Assembly: GCF_023231945.1 (NCBI RefSeq)
Contig: NZ_JAJLJH010000002.1
Coordinates: forward strand, 744,001-808,000
Direction of reading: 5' to 3'
From: Scleromatobacter humisilvae
Lineage (GTDB): Bacteria; Pseudomonadota; Gammaproteobacteria; Burkholderiales; Burkholderiaceae_C
DNA: 64,000 nucleotides
Shown: positions 32,101 to 41,100 of the stretch, one piece after another
Layout: each line of letters starts with the position of its first letter
How positions within the stretch are numbered: position 1 is the first letter of the stretch
Notes under the pieces: model-generated
The model's database searches: none
What the model was told of the DNA's origin: nothing
Seen by the model: only the letters and a program-made list of their open reading frames with translations
Position numbers and translations under genes: made by a program

Positions 32101-35100
32101 CCCAGATCGCCTCGCTGAAGACGGGCGAGATCGCGGCGCTGACGACCGACCAGGTCGCCGCGCTGACGACGGCCGACCTCAACGCGCTGAGCTCGAGCCA
32201 GCTGCGCGCGCTGTCGACCGCCGACATCCAGGCCCTGACGACGACCGAGCTCGCCGCGCTGTCGACCGCCGCGGCCAACGCGCTGTCGACGGCCCAGATC
32301 GCCGCCATCACCACCGACCAGATCACGTCGCTGTCGACGGCCGACCTGCGCGCGCTGGGCACGGCCTCGATCGACGCCTTCGGCACCGACCAGCTCAACG
32401 CGCTGACGACCACGCAGATCGCGGCGCTGTCGACCGCCCAGGTCGCCTCGATGACGACCACGCAGATCGCCAACCTGAGCACGTCCAACCTCGACGCGCT
32501 GGGCACCGCCCAGATCGCCGCGCTGACGACGGCGCAGCTCAACGCGCTGACGACCGACCAGATCGCCAACCTGACGACGACGGACCTCGCCGCGCTGACC
32601 ACCAGCCAGATCCGCTCGCTCAATACCACCGACCTGCAGGCGCTGACGACGACCGAAGTCGCCGCGCTGACCACGGCCCAGGCCAACGCGCTGTCGACGA
32701 CGCAGATCGCCGCGCTCACCACCGACCAGGTGGCCGCGCTGTCGACGGCCGACCTCCGCGCCCTCGGCACGGTCTCGGTCGACGCCTTCACGTCCAACCA
32801 GCTGAACGCGCTGACCACGACGCAGGTCGCCGCCTTCTCGACCGCCCAGGTCGCGTCGCTGACGACCTCGCAGATCGCCAGCCTGGCGACCGCCACGCTC
32901 GACGCGCTGACGACCACGCAGTTCGCCGCCCTGACGACGACGCAGATCGGCGCGCTGACGACCGACCAGGTCGCCAACCTGGCGACCACCGAGATCGCGG
33001 CGCTGACGACGGCCCAGGCCGCCGCGCTGAAGACCACGGAGATCGCCGCGCTGACCACCGACGAACTGGCAGCGCTGACGACCGCCGACCTGCGCGCGCT
33101 CGGCACGACGCAGGTCGATGCGCTGACGTCCGACCAGCTCAACGCGCTGTCGACCACGCAGATGGCCGCGCTGACGACCACCCAGGTCGCCAACCTGACC
33201 ACCACGCAGCTGGCCGCGCTGTCGACGACCAACCTCGACGCGCTGACGACGCAGCAGGTCGCCGCGCTGACGACCACGCAGGTCGCCAACCTGACGACCG
33301 ACCAGGTCGCCAGCCTGACCACGTCCGACGTGGCCGCGCTGACGACCACGCAGATCCGCGCGCTCAACACGACGGAGCTGCAGGCACTGACGACCACCGA
33401 GATCGCCGCGCTGACGACGGCCCAGGCCAACGCGCTGTCGACGACCCAGGTGCATGCGCTGACGACCGACCAGGTCGCCGCGCTGACCACCACCGACCTG
33501 CACGCGCTGGGCACCGCCGCCATCAACGCGTTCTCGACGGCCCAGCTCGACGCCTTCACGACGACCGAGATCGCCGCGCTGTCGACGGCCCAGCTGGCCT
33601 CGATGTCGACGACGCAGATCGCCAGCCTGAGCAGTGCCAGCCTCGACGCGCTGACGACCCAGCAGATGGCCGCGCTGACGACCACGCAGGTCGCCTCGCT
33701 GACCACGGCGCAGGTGTCGACCCTGACGACGACGGATGTCGCCGCCATGACGACCAGCCAGATCCGCGCGATCAACACCACCGACCTGCAGGCGCTGACC
33801 ACGAGTGAAGTCGCCGCGCTGACCACGGCGCAGGCCAACGCGCTGACGACGACCCAGGTGCATTCGCTGACGACCGACCAGGTCGCCGCGCTGACCACCT
33901 CCGACCTGCACGCCCTGGGCACGGCCGCCATCGATGCGCTGACGTCCAACCAGCTCAACGCGCTGACCACGACCCAGGTCGCCGCGCTGACGACGGCGCA
34001 GCTCGCCTCGATGACGACGGCGCAGATCGCCGCGCTGGCCACGGCCTCGCCGCTGGACGCGCTGTCGACGGCCCAGTTCGTCGCGTTGACGACCTCGCAG
34101 ATCGGTGCGCTGACGACCGACCAGGTCGCCTCGCTGACGACGTCGGAGATCGCGGCGATGACGACGGCCCAGGCCGCCGCGCTGAAGACCGCCGAGATCG
34201 CCGCACTGACGACCGACCAGCTGGCCGCGCTGACGACGAACGACCTGCGTGCCCTCGGCACGGCGGCCGTCGACGCGTTCACGTCCGACCAGCTCAACGC
34301 GCTGTCGACCACGCAGATGGCCGCGCTGACGACGACGCAGGTCTCGAGCCTGACGACGTCGCAAGTGGCCGCGCTGTCGACGACCAACCTCGACGCGCTG
34401 ACCACGGCACAGATCGCCTCGCTGAAGACGACCGAGATCGCCGCGCTGACGACCGACCAGGTCGCCAGCCTGACGACGGCCGACGTCGCCGCGCTGACGA
34501 CCGCGCAGATCCGCGCGATCACGACGACGGACCTGCAGGCGCTGACGACGACGGAAGTCGCCGCGCTGACGACCGCCCAGGCCAACGCGCTGACGACCAG
34601 CCAGGTGTCCTCGCTGACGACCGACCAGGTCGCCGCGATGACCACGGCCGACCTGCGCGCGCTCGGCACGGTCGCGATCGACGCGTTCACCACGACGCAG
34701 CTGAACGCGCTGACGACCACGCAGATGGCCGCCCTCTCGACCACGCAGGTGGCCGCGATGACGACCTCGCAGGTCGCCAACCTGTCGACGACCAACCTCG
34801 ACGCGCTGACGACCGCCCAGGTCGCCGCGCTGACGACGGCGCAGGTCTCGAACCTGACGACCGACCAGGTCGCCAACCTGACCACCGCCGACGTCGCCGC
34901 GCTGACGACGACGCAGATCCGCTCGCTCAACACGACGGAGCTGCAGGCCCTGACGACGACGGAAGTCGCCGCGCTGACGACGGCCCAGGCCAACGCGCTG
35001 AGCACCGCCCAGCTGTCCTCGCTGACGACCGACCAGGTCGCCGCGATGACGACGAGCGACCTGCGCGCGCTGAGCACCGTCTCGATCGATGCGCTGACGT

Positions 35101-38100
35101 CCAACCAGCTCAACGCGCTGACGACCACGCAGGTGGCCGCGCTGTCGACCACGCAGGTGGCCGCCATGACGACGGCGCAGGTGTCCAACCTGTCGACGGC
35201 CAACCTCGACGCCCTGACGACGACGCAGTTCGCCGCCATGACGACGACGCAGATCGGTGCGCTGTCGACCACGCAGGTCGCCAACCTGACCACCGACGAG
35301 ATCCACGCGCTGACCACGGCCCAGGCCGCGGCGCTGAAGACCGCCGAGGTGGCTGCGCTGACGACCGACCAGCTCGCCGCGCTGACGACGAGCGACCTGC
35401 GCGCCTTCGGCTCCGCCGCCGTCGACGCGCTGACCTCGACGCAGCTGAACGCCCTGTCGACGACCCAGATGGCCGCCCTCACGACCACGCAAGTGGCCGC
35501 GATGACGACCTCGCAAGTCGCCAACCTCTCCACGACCAACCTTGACGCGCTGACCACGCAACAGATCGCCGCGCTGACGACGGCGCAGGTCGCCAACCTG
35601 ACGACAGATCAGGTCGCCAACCTGACGACGGCCGACCTGGCCGCGATGACGACGACGCAGATCCGCGCGCTCAACACGACCGAGATCCAGGCGCTGACGA
35701 CGACGGAAGTCGCCGCCCTGACCACGGCCGCCGCGAACGCGCTGACGACCACGCAGATCGCCGCGCTGACCACCGACCAGGTGTCGTCGCTGTCGACGAG
35801 CGACCTGCGCGCGCTCGGCACCGTGGCGGTCGACGCCTTCACGTCGACGCAGCTCAACGCGCTGACGACCACGCAGGTGGCCGCGCTGTCGACCTCGCAG
35901 GTCGCCGCGCTGACCACGAGCCAGGTCTCCAACCTGAGCACGGCCAACCTCGACGCGCTGACCACCAGCCAGTTCGTCGCGCTGACCACCGCCCAGGTGC
36001 ACGCGCTGACGACCGACCAGGTCGCCGCCCTGACGACGACGGAAGTCGCCGCCCTGACGACGGCCCAGGCCTTCGCGCTGTCGACCACGCAGATCGCGGC
36101 GCTGACGACCGACCAGGCCCACGCGCTGAGCACGGCCGACCTGCGTGCCCTGGGCACGGCGGCGGTCGATGCGCTGACGACGGCGCAGCTCAACGCGCTG
36201 GCGACGGATCACATCGCCGCCTTCTCGACCACGCAGGTGGCCGCGCTGACGACGACGCAGCTGTCGAACCTCGGCACGACCAGTCTCGACGCGCTGACGA
36301 CCAGCCAGTTCGCCGCCCTGACGACCACGCAGGTGGCCGCCCTGACGACGGATCAGGTCGCCAACCTGACGACGGCCGACGTCGCCGCCTTCACGACGAA
36401 CCAGATCCGCGCGCTGAGCACGGCCGAGATCGTCGCGCTGACGACGACCGACGTCGCCGCGCTGTCGACGACGCAGGTCAACGCGCTGTCGACGACGCAG
36501 ATCGCCGCGCTGACCACCGACCAGGTGGCCGCGCTGTCGACGAGCGACGTGCACGCGCTGAGCACCGCCTCGATCGAGGCGTTCACGACGAACCAGCTCA
36601 ACGCGCTGGCGACGGATCACATCGCCGCGTTCACGACCGCGCAGGTGGCGGCCCTGAGCACGGAGCAGATCTCCAGCCTGACGACGGCCAACCTCGACGC
36701 CTTCGGCACCGCGCAGTTCGCCGCGCTGACGACGGCCGAAGTGGCGGCGATGACGACCGACCAGGTCGCCGCGCTGCAGACCGCCGACCTGGCCGCGCTG
36801 TCGACGACGCAGTTCCATGCGTTCACGACCGACCAGATCGCCGCGCTGACGACGACGGAGGTCGCCTCTCTGACGACGGCCGACATCGCCAGCATGTCGA
36901 CGAGCCAGTTCCACGCGTTCACGACCGACCAGATCGCGGCGCTGACGACGGCGGAAGTCCATGCGATGTCGACGACGGCACTGCATGCGATGACCACCGA
37001 CCAGGTCGCGGCCTTCACCACGAGCGACATCCAGGCGCTGACGACCGCGCACGTCGCGGCCTTCACGACGGATCACATCGCCGCGCTGACGACCGCGGAG
37101 GCCGCGGCCTTCACGAGCGCCGAGTTCGCCGCCCTGAGCACGGCCCACATCGCCGCGTTCACGACCGACCAGCTCGCGCACCTGACGACGACGGAAATCG
37201 TGGCGTTCACGACCGCGCAGATGCACGCGCTGTCGACCGACCAGATCGCCGCCTTCGTGACGGACACGATCCAGTCGTTCACCACGACCGACCTGCACTC
37301 GCTGACCTCGACCCAGGCCAACGCGTTCAGCAGCGACATCCCGTCGATGACGGATGCGCAGGTGAACGCGCTGATCACGGCCGACCCGATCGTGCTCGAC
37401 CTGACCGGCGCCGGCATCCACACGACGACGGCGGCCGCGGGCGTCAACTTCGACGTCGCCAACACGGGCACCGCGCAGCAGACGGCGTGGACGACGGGTT
37501 CGACCGAGGGCTTCCTCGTCCTCGACAAGAACCACAACGGCCAGATCACCGGCAACGAGATGTTCGGCACCGGCATGCTGATGCCGGACGGCACCCGCGC
37601 GGCCAACGGCTACGCCGCCCTGTCGCAGTACGACACCAACCACGACGGCAGGATCGATTCGCACGACGCGATCTTCAAGCAGCTGCAGGTGTGGGTCGAC
37701 GCGAACGGCGACGGCAAGGTCGAGGCCGGCGAGATGAAGTCGCTGACGCAGCTGGGCATCACGTCGCTCGACCTGCACGCGACGGCGAGCCACGCGACCG
37801 AGAACGGCAACTCGATCGGCCTGACGTCCAGCTACACGACGGCTTCCGGCGCGACCCACGAGATGGCGGACGTCAACCTCACCAAGAGCGACACGTCCAC
37901 CACCTCGACGACCGCGACCACGGCCATCCCGCACCTGAGCGACCTGCTCGCCGCGCCCGCCACCGACCTGTTGCCGGGTCACGTGGAGAACGCAGCGGTC
38001 TCGACGACGCACGCGAGCACGAGCCACGCGGCCGGCCTGGTCGACCAGCGCCTGCTGGAAGAAGAGGAACGCCATCGCAACCACAACAGCAACCCGCTGA

Positions 38101-38105
38101 TCTGA
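26118..38105 (+). CDS. Giant octapeptide-repeat exoprotein with C-terminal EF-hand module (3,995 aa)
   Basis: The family is not one I can name. No Sec signal is present; octad repeats start at residue 6 and run to about residue 3,755 with consensus A-L-T/S-T-x-Q/D/E-V/I/L-x. The C-terminal 240 residues hold VLDLTGAGIHTT and three Dx[DN]xDG-type calcium loops (DKNHNGQITGNE at 3803, DTNHDGRIDSHD at 3839, DANGDGKVEAGE at 3861), a module common at the end of type I-secreted exoproteins. The chain ends in an acidic run (LLEEEERHRN) and a hydrophobic NPLI. I see no cysteine; aromatic residues are almost absent from the array except near its ends. Type I export is inferred from the absent signal peptide, C-terminal architecture and nearby transporter genes. 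Confidence 0.9.
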   Translation: MSLITSLSTSQIAALTTTTISALGTADWAAFNTAQIQALSTAQVNVISSTALSAIGTAQIAAMTTADVAALTTTGLHGLTTSQIAALGTDQVAGLTTTQLTSLATSQVAALTTDQVAGLTTAEIGALTTTQTAALTTTQLSALTTGEIAAISTTDLRAIGTSAFTSLGSDQLNALTSNQIVALTSSEITALTTTQVSNLGTTALDSFATSQIAALTTSQIGALTTTQISNLGTLQLAAMTSSQIGVLSTTQVSSLTTNEILALTTAQTVALKTSQIGALTTDQVAALSTSDLRAFNTVAINAFTTDQLNALTTTQVGALTTAQVAALTTSQLSSLATDSLNALVTSQFAALSTTQINALTTAQVAALESADLASLSSNQIRAFNTADIVAMSTGEIVALTTAQAAALTTTQAAALTTDQIAMLTTADVAVLSSAVVHALGTDQLNALGTSQIAAFTTAQVVAMSTTQIASLSTASLDAFATSRLAALSTAQVAALTTDQVANLTTSDLAALSTTQIRALATADIAALTTDEVAALSTSQLNALSTTQIAALTTDQVAALTTADLHALATASLDAFSSNQLNALTTSQVAALSTAQVASLTTAQVANLATATLDALSTQQFAALTTAQIGSLTTDQVVALTTDEIHALTTAQAAALKTSEIAALTTDQLAALSTSDLRALGTGAIDALTTDQLNALSTTQMAALTTAQVAGITTTQLSALSTTNLDALSTSQLAALTTTQVANLTTDQVAALTTADLAALSTNQIRSLNTTEIQALTTSEVAGLTTAAINALSTTQIAALTTDQVAALSTSDLRALGTTALDSFSTAQLDALSTSQVAALTTAQIAAMTTTQVASLNTTNLDALTSAQIAALTTAQVANLTTDQVAALTTADLAAMTTTQIRSLNTTEIQAITTSDIAALTTTAANALTTTQIAALTTDQVSSLSTADLRALGTAAVDAFTSNQLNSLTTTQVAAFSTAQIASLTTSQVANLATATLDALTTQQFAALTTAQIGALTTDQVAALTTDEIHALTTAQAAALKTAEVAALTTDELAALTTADLRAFGTAAVQALTSDQLNALSTTQMAALSTTQVAALTTADLSALSTTNLDALSTTQFAALTTTQIASLTTDQVANLTTSDLAAMSSNQVHALNTSDIQALTTTQVAALTTATMNALTTTQIAAFTTDQIAAITTADLRALNTTALDALSSDQLNALTTTQLDSLSTTEIAALTTSQVANLSTTQLDALTTAQVAALTSNQLAHLTTDQVAALTTTEVAALSTAQIRSFTTTNLAALTTDEVAALTTAQANALSTTQVAALTTDQVAALTTNDLRALGTAAVDALTSNQLNALTTTQIAAMSTQQIAALTTAQLSHIGTTNVDALTTAQFAALSTTQIASLTSTQITAPLTTAQIAAMTTTQAAALTTTQISNLTTDLVQALTTTDLRAIGTTALQSLGSDQLNALTTSQMAALTTTQVANLSTGQIAVLSTTNLDALTTAQIAALTTKEIATLTTDQVANLTTADVVALTTTQIRAITTGDLQALTTAEVAALTTTQANALSTTQIAALTTDQVVALTTADLRALGTASVDALTSSQLNAFTTDQVAAFTTAQIAALTTSQIASLATATLDALTTAQFAALTTAQIGAFTTDQVVALTTAEIGALSTTQAASLKTTEIAALTTDQLAALTTSDLRALGTTQVGALTSDQLNALSTTQMAALTTTQVANLTTSQVAALTTTNLDALTTSQFAALTTREIAALTTDQVAALTTADLGAMSSNQLRALSTADIQALTTSEIAGLTTAAVNALSTTQIAAITTDQITSLSTADLRALSTVSVDALTSTQLNALTTTQVAAFSTAQIAALTTSQIANLATATLDALTTSQFAALTTTQIGALTTDQVAALTTSEVAALTTAQAASLKTAEIAALTTDELAALTTADLRALGTTQIDALTTDQLNALSTTQMAALSTTQLSNLTTSQVAALSTTNLDALSTAQIASLKTGEIAALTTDQVAALTTADLNALSSSQLRALSTADIQALTTTELAALSTAAANALSTAQIAAITTDQITSLSTADLRALGTASIDAFGTDQLNALTTTQIAALSTAQVASMTTTQIANLSTSNLDALGTAQIAALTTAQLNALTTDQIANLTTTDLAALTTSQIRSLNTTDLQALTTTEVAALTTAQANALSTTQIAALTTDQVAALSTADLRALGTVSVDAFTSNQLNALTTTQVAAFSTAQVASLTTSQIASLATATLDALTTTQFAALTTTQIGALTTDQVANLATTEIAALTTAQAAALKTTEIAALTTDELAALTTADLRALGTTQVDALTSDQLNALSTTQMAALTTTQVANLTTTQLAALSTTNLDALTTQQVAALTTTQVANLTTDQVASLTTSDVAALTTTQIRALNTTELQALTTTEIAALTTAQANALSTTQVHALTTDQVAALTTTDLHALGTAAINAFSTAQLDAFTTTEIAALSTAQLASMSTTQIASLSSASLDALTTQQMAALTTTQVASLTTAQVSTLTTTDVAAMTTSQIRAINTTDLQALTTSEVAALTTAQANALTTTQVHSLTTDQVAALTTSDLHALGTAAIDALTSNQLNALTTTQVAALTTAQLASMTTAQIAALATASPLDALSTAQFVALTTSQIGALTTDQVASLTTSEIAAMTTAQAAALKTAEIAALTTDQLAALTTNDLRALGTAAVDAFTSDQLNALSTTQMAALTTTQVSSLTTSQVAALSTTNLDALTTAQIASLKTTEIAALTTDQVASLTTADVAALTTAQIRAITTTDLQALTTTEVAALTTAQANALTTSQVSSLTTDQVAAMTTADLRALGTVAIDAFTTTQLNALTTTQMAALSTTQVAAMTTSQVANLSTTNLDALTTAQVAALTTAQVSNLTTDQVANLTTADVAALTTTQIRSLNTTELQALTTTEVAALTTAQANALSTAQLSSLTTDQVAAMTTSDLRALSTVSIDALTSNQLNALTTTQVAALSTTQVAAMTTAQVSNLSTANLDALTTTQFAAMTTTQIGALSTTQVANLTTDEIHALTTAQAAALKTAEVAALTTDQLAALTTSDLRAFGSAAVDALTSTQLNALSTTQMAALTTTQVAAMTTSQVANLSTTNLDALTTQQIAALTTAQVANLTTDQVANLTTADLAAMTTTQIRALNTTEIQALTTTEVAALTTAAANALTTTQIAALTTDQVSSLSTSDLRALGTVAVDAFTSTQLNALTTTQVAALSTSQVAALTTSQVSNLSTANLDALTTSQFVALTTAQVHALTTDQVAALTTTEVAALTTAQAFALSTTQIAALTTDQAHALSTADLRALGTAAVDALTTAQLNALATDHIAAFSTTQVAALTTTQLSNLGTTSLDALTTSQFAALTTTQVAALTTDQVANLTTADVAAFTTNQIRALSTAEIVALTTTDVAALSTTQVNALSTTQIAALTTDQVAALSTSDVHALSTASIEAFTTNQLNALATDHIAAFTTAQVAALSTEQISSLTTANLDAFGTAQFAALTTAEVAAMTTDQVAALQTADLAALSTTQFHAFTTDQIAALTTTEVASLTTADIASMSTSQFHAFTTDQIAALTTAEVHAMSTTALHAMTTDQVAAFTTSDIQALTTAHVAAFTTDHIAALTTAEAAAFTSAEFAALSTAHIAAFTTDQLAHLTTTEIVAFTTAQMHALSTDQIAAFVTDTIQSFTTTDLHSLTSTQANAFSSDIPSMTDAQVNALITADPIVLDLTGAGIHTTTAAAGVNFDVANTGTAQQTAWTTGSTEGFLVLDKNHNGQITGNEMFGTGMLMPDGTRAANGYAALSQYDTNHDGRIDSHDAIFKQLQVWVDANGDGKVEAGEMKSLTQLGITSLDLHATASHATENGNSIGLTSSYTTASGATHEMADVNLTKSDTSTTSTTATTAIPHLSDLLAAPATDLLPGHVENAAVSTTHASTSHAAGLVDQRLLEEEERHRNHNSNPLI
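26133..37380 (+). repeat. 24-nt coding repeat array (about 468 octads) grouped in 408/336-nt modules
   Basis: In-frame 24-nt units run without spacers through the first giant gene. A marker octad pair coding D-L-R-A-L-G-T recurs at 26580, 26988, 27396 (diverged), 27804, 28140, 28548, 28956, 29292, 29700, 30108, 30447, 30855, 31191, 31599, 31935, 32343, 32751, 33087, 33495, 33903, 34242, 34650, 35058, 35394, 35802, 36138 and 36546. Intervals are 408 nt (17 times), 336 nt (7 times) or 339 nt (twice), so modules are 17 or 14 octads. The 339-nt cases carry a single extra CCG codon. Confidence 0.95.
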
Positions 38106-38160
38106 TCGACGGCGAGGCCGGCCCGAAGCAAGCGCGAGGGCCGGCCCAGCCGCCACCGAC

Positions 38161-41100
38161 ATGAGCTTCTTCTCGCGGCTGTTGCTGGGTCCCGTCATCG
38201 GTCGCGCGTTCGACCGCTGGACCCATCACGCCCATGCATCGACCGACACGACGGCCACCACCGTCACCGGCGCGCTGCATTCAATGGAGATCGCCGCGCT
38301 GACGTCGGCGGACGTGGCCGCGCTCACCGATGCGCAGCTGCGTTCGATCGCGGCGGCGGACATGGTGTTCTTCGACACGGCGGCGCTGATCGGGTTCTCC
38401 AGCGAGCAGCTGAACGTGCTCTCGACGAGCCAGTTCGTCCAGCTGCTGCCGGCCGAGATCGCGGCGCTGACGCCGCAGCAGATCGCCAGCGTGCGCACTG
38501 CGGACATCCACGCGATGCACACGGACCAGGCCGCCGCGCTGAGCAGCGACCAGGTGGCCGCGCTGACGACGGCGCAGGTCGTGGCGTTGACGACGGCCGA
38601 CGTCGTCGCGCTCACGACGACCGGCCTGCAGGGCCTGATGACGGCGCAGGTGCACGCGCTTTCCAGCAGCCAGCTCGCGGCGCTGACGACCGACCAGGTC
38701 GCCGCGCTGACCACCGACGACGTGGCGGCGCTCACCAGCGCGCAGGTCCAGCTGCTGTCGACGGCCGACCTGGCCGCGCTCACCAGCGACCAGTGGCAGG
38801 CGCTGGTGAGTGCCGAAATCGCCGCGCTGACGACGGCGCAGGTCGCGTCGCTCGCCACCGCGCAGATCGCGATCCTGACCACCGATGAGATCGCCGCGCT
38901 GACGACGACGCAGGTGCATGCGTTGAGCACCGTGCAGGTCGCGGCGCTGTCGGCCGACGACGTGATGGCGCTGACGACAGCGCAGGTCGGCGCGCTGACC
39001 ACGCGCCAGATCGCCTCGCTCACCACCGACCAGGTCGGCGCGCTGAGCACCACTGACTTCCACGCATTGAGCTCGCAGCAGGTGGCCGCGTTGACGACGA
39101 CGCAGGTCGCCGCGTTGAGCACCGAGCTGATCTCCAGCCTGGGCAGCAGCGGCGTCGCGGGGCTGTCGACGACCGACATCCACGCGCTGAGCACGCTGCA
39201 GGTTGCGTCCCTGACGACCGCCGAGCTGCAGGGCCTGCGCACCGCCCAGGTCGCGGCGCTGACCTCGACGCAGGCGCTGGCGCTGAGCGCCGACCAGCTG
39301 GACAGCCTCACGACCACGGACCTGCGCGCGCTGACCACCAGCGTGATCGCGGCGCTGCCGTCGCAGGAGCTGGACGGGCTGTCGGCAGTGTCGTTGGCGG
39401 CGTTGACGACGGCGCAGGTCGCGGCGCTGACGACCGCGCAGGTCGCCGCGCTGGCCGTGAACACGCTCGACGCGCTGTCGTCCTCGCAGATCCTGGCGCT
39501 GACCACGCGCCAGATCGGCGCGCTGACGACGGACCAGATCGGCGCGCTCGAGACCGACGTCGTGGGCGCGCTCTCCAGCACGCAGCTGCGCGCGCTGTCG
39601 ACGGCGCAGTTCGCGGCGCTGACCACCGACGAGCTCGCCGCGATCTCGACGGCCAGCATCCCGGCGCTGACCACGACGCAGGTGGCCGGGCTGTCGGTCG
39701 ACACGCTGGCCGCGTTGTCGACCAGCCAGTTCGCGGCGCTGACCTCGACGCAGGTCGCGGCGCTGACGACGACGCAGGCGATGAGCCTGTCCACGGACGA
39801 CATCGCCGCGCTGACCACCGCGCAGGCCGCGGCGCTGACGACGGCCGACGCCGGCGTGCTGAGCGCCGACCAGCTGGCCGCGCTGTCGACCGCCGATCTC
39901 GCCGCGCTGCGCACCGCCACGCTCGATGCGCTGGCGACCGACCAGTTCGCGGGACTGTCGACGACGCAGCTCGCCGCGTTGACGACGACGCAGGTCGCCG
40001 GGCTCGGCAGCGCGCAGGTCACGGTCCTGGGCAGCGACCAGATCGCGGCGCTGACGACCAGCCAGTTCGCGGCGCTGTCGACGACGGCGATCGCGTCGCT
40101 GAGCGCCGACCAGGTCGCCGCGCTGTCGACCGCCGACGTCGGCTCGATGACGACGGCGCAGCTGCGCGGCCTGACGACGACGCAGTTCGACGCGCTGACG
40201 ACCGACGCGCTGGCGGTGCTGTCGACCGCCGCCATCGCGTCGCTGTCGACGCTGCAGCTGTCCAACCTGCTGCCCGCGCAGCTCGACGCGCTGACGCCGA
40301 CGCAGTTCTCGGCGCTCACCACCACGCAGATCGGCGCGCTGACCTCGGCGCAGATCGCGAGCTTCTCGCTGGCGCAGATCGCGGCGCTGCCGCCCGCCGA
40401 CATCGCGGCGCTGTCGACCAGCGCGATCCTGGGTTTCGGCTCGGCGGGCATCCAGGTGTTGAGCACCGCCGACATCGCGGCCATGCGCTCGGTGCAGGTC
40501 GCGGCGCTGTCGACGGACGAGGTGGCCGCGCTGTCGAACGCGCAGCTCGCGGCGCTGAACACCAGCAGCGTGCGCGCGCTGGGCGTGGCCGCGCTCGACG
40601 CGCTGAGCGCCGGCCAGTTCATCGCGTTGTCGACGAGGCAGCTCGCCGCGATGACCACCGCGCAGGTGGCCGGCCTGACGACGGGCGAGCTTGCGGCGCT
40701 GTCGTCGACGCAGCTGAACGCGTTCACGACCGCGCAGATCGCGGCGCTGACGACGACCGAGGCCGTCGCGCTGACGCCCGCCCAGCTCGCCGGCCTGAGT
40801 TCGCTCGACCTGCGCGCGTTGAGCACCGCGGCGTTGCGCGCGCTGGACGTCGCCGGCGTCGAGGCGCTGACGTCGACCGAGATCGGCCAACTGACGACGA
40901 CGCAGTTCGCGGCGCTGACGGCCAGCCAGCTCGGGGCGTTGTCGACCGACCAGATCGCGATGCTGACGACCAGCGAGGTCGTCGCGCTGGGCACCGCGGG
41001 CGTGCAGGCGCTGGTCGCGGCGCAGCTCGACGCGCTGTCGATGGCACAGGTCGCGGCGCTGACGACCACCGAGATCCACGCGCTGACGTCGACGCAGGTG

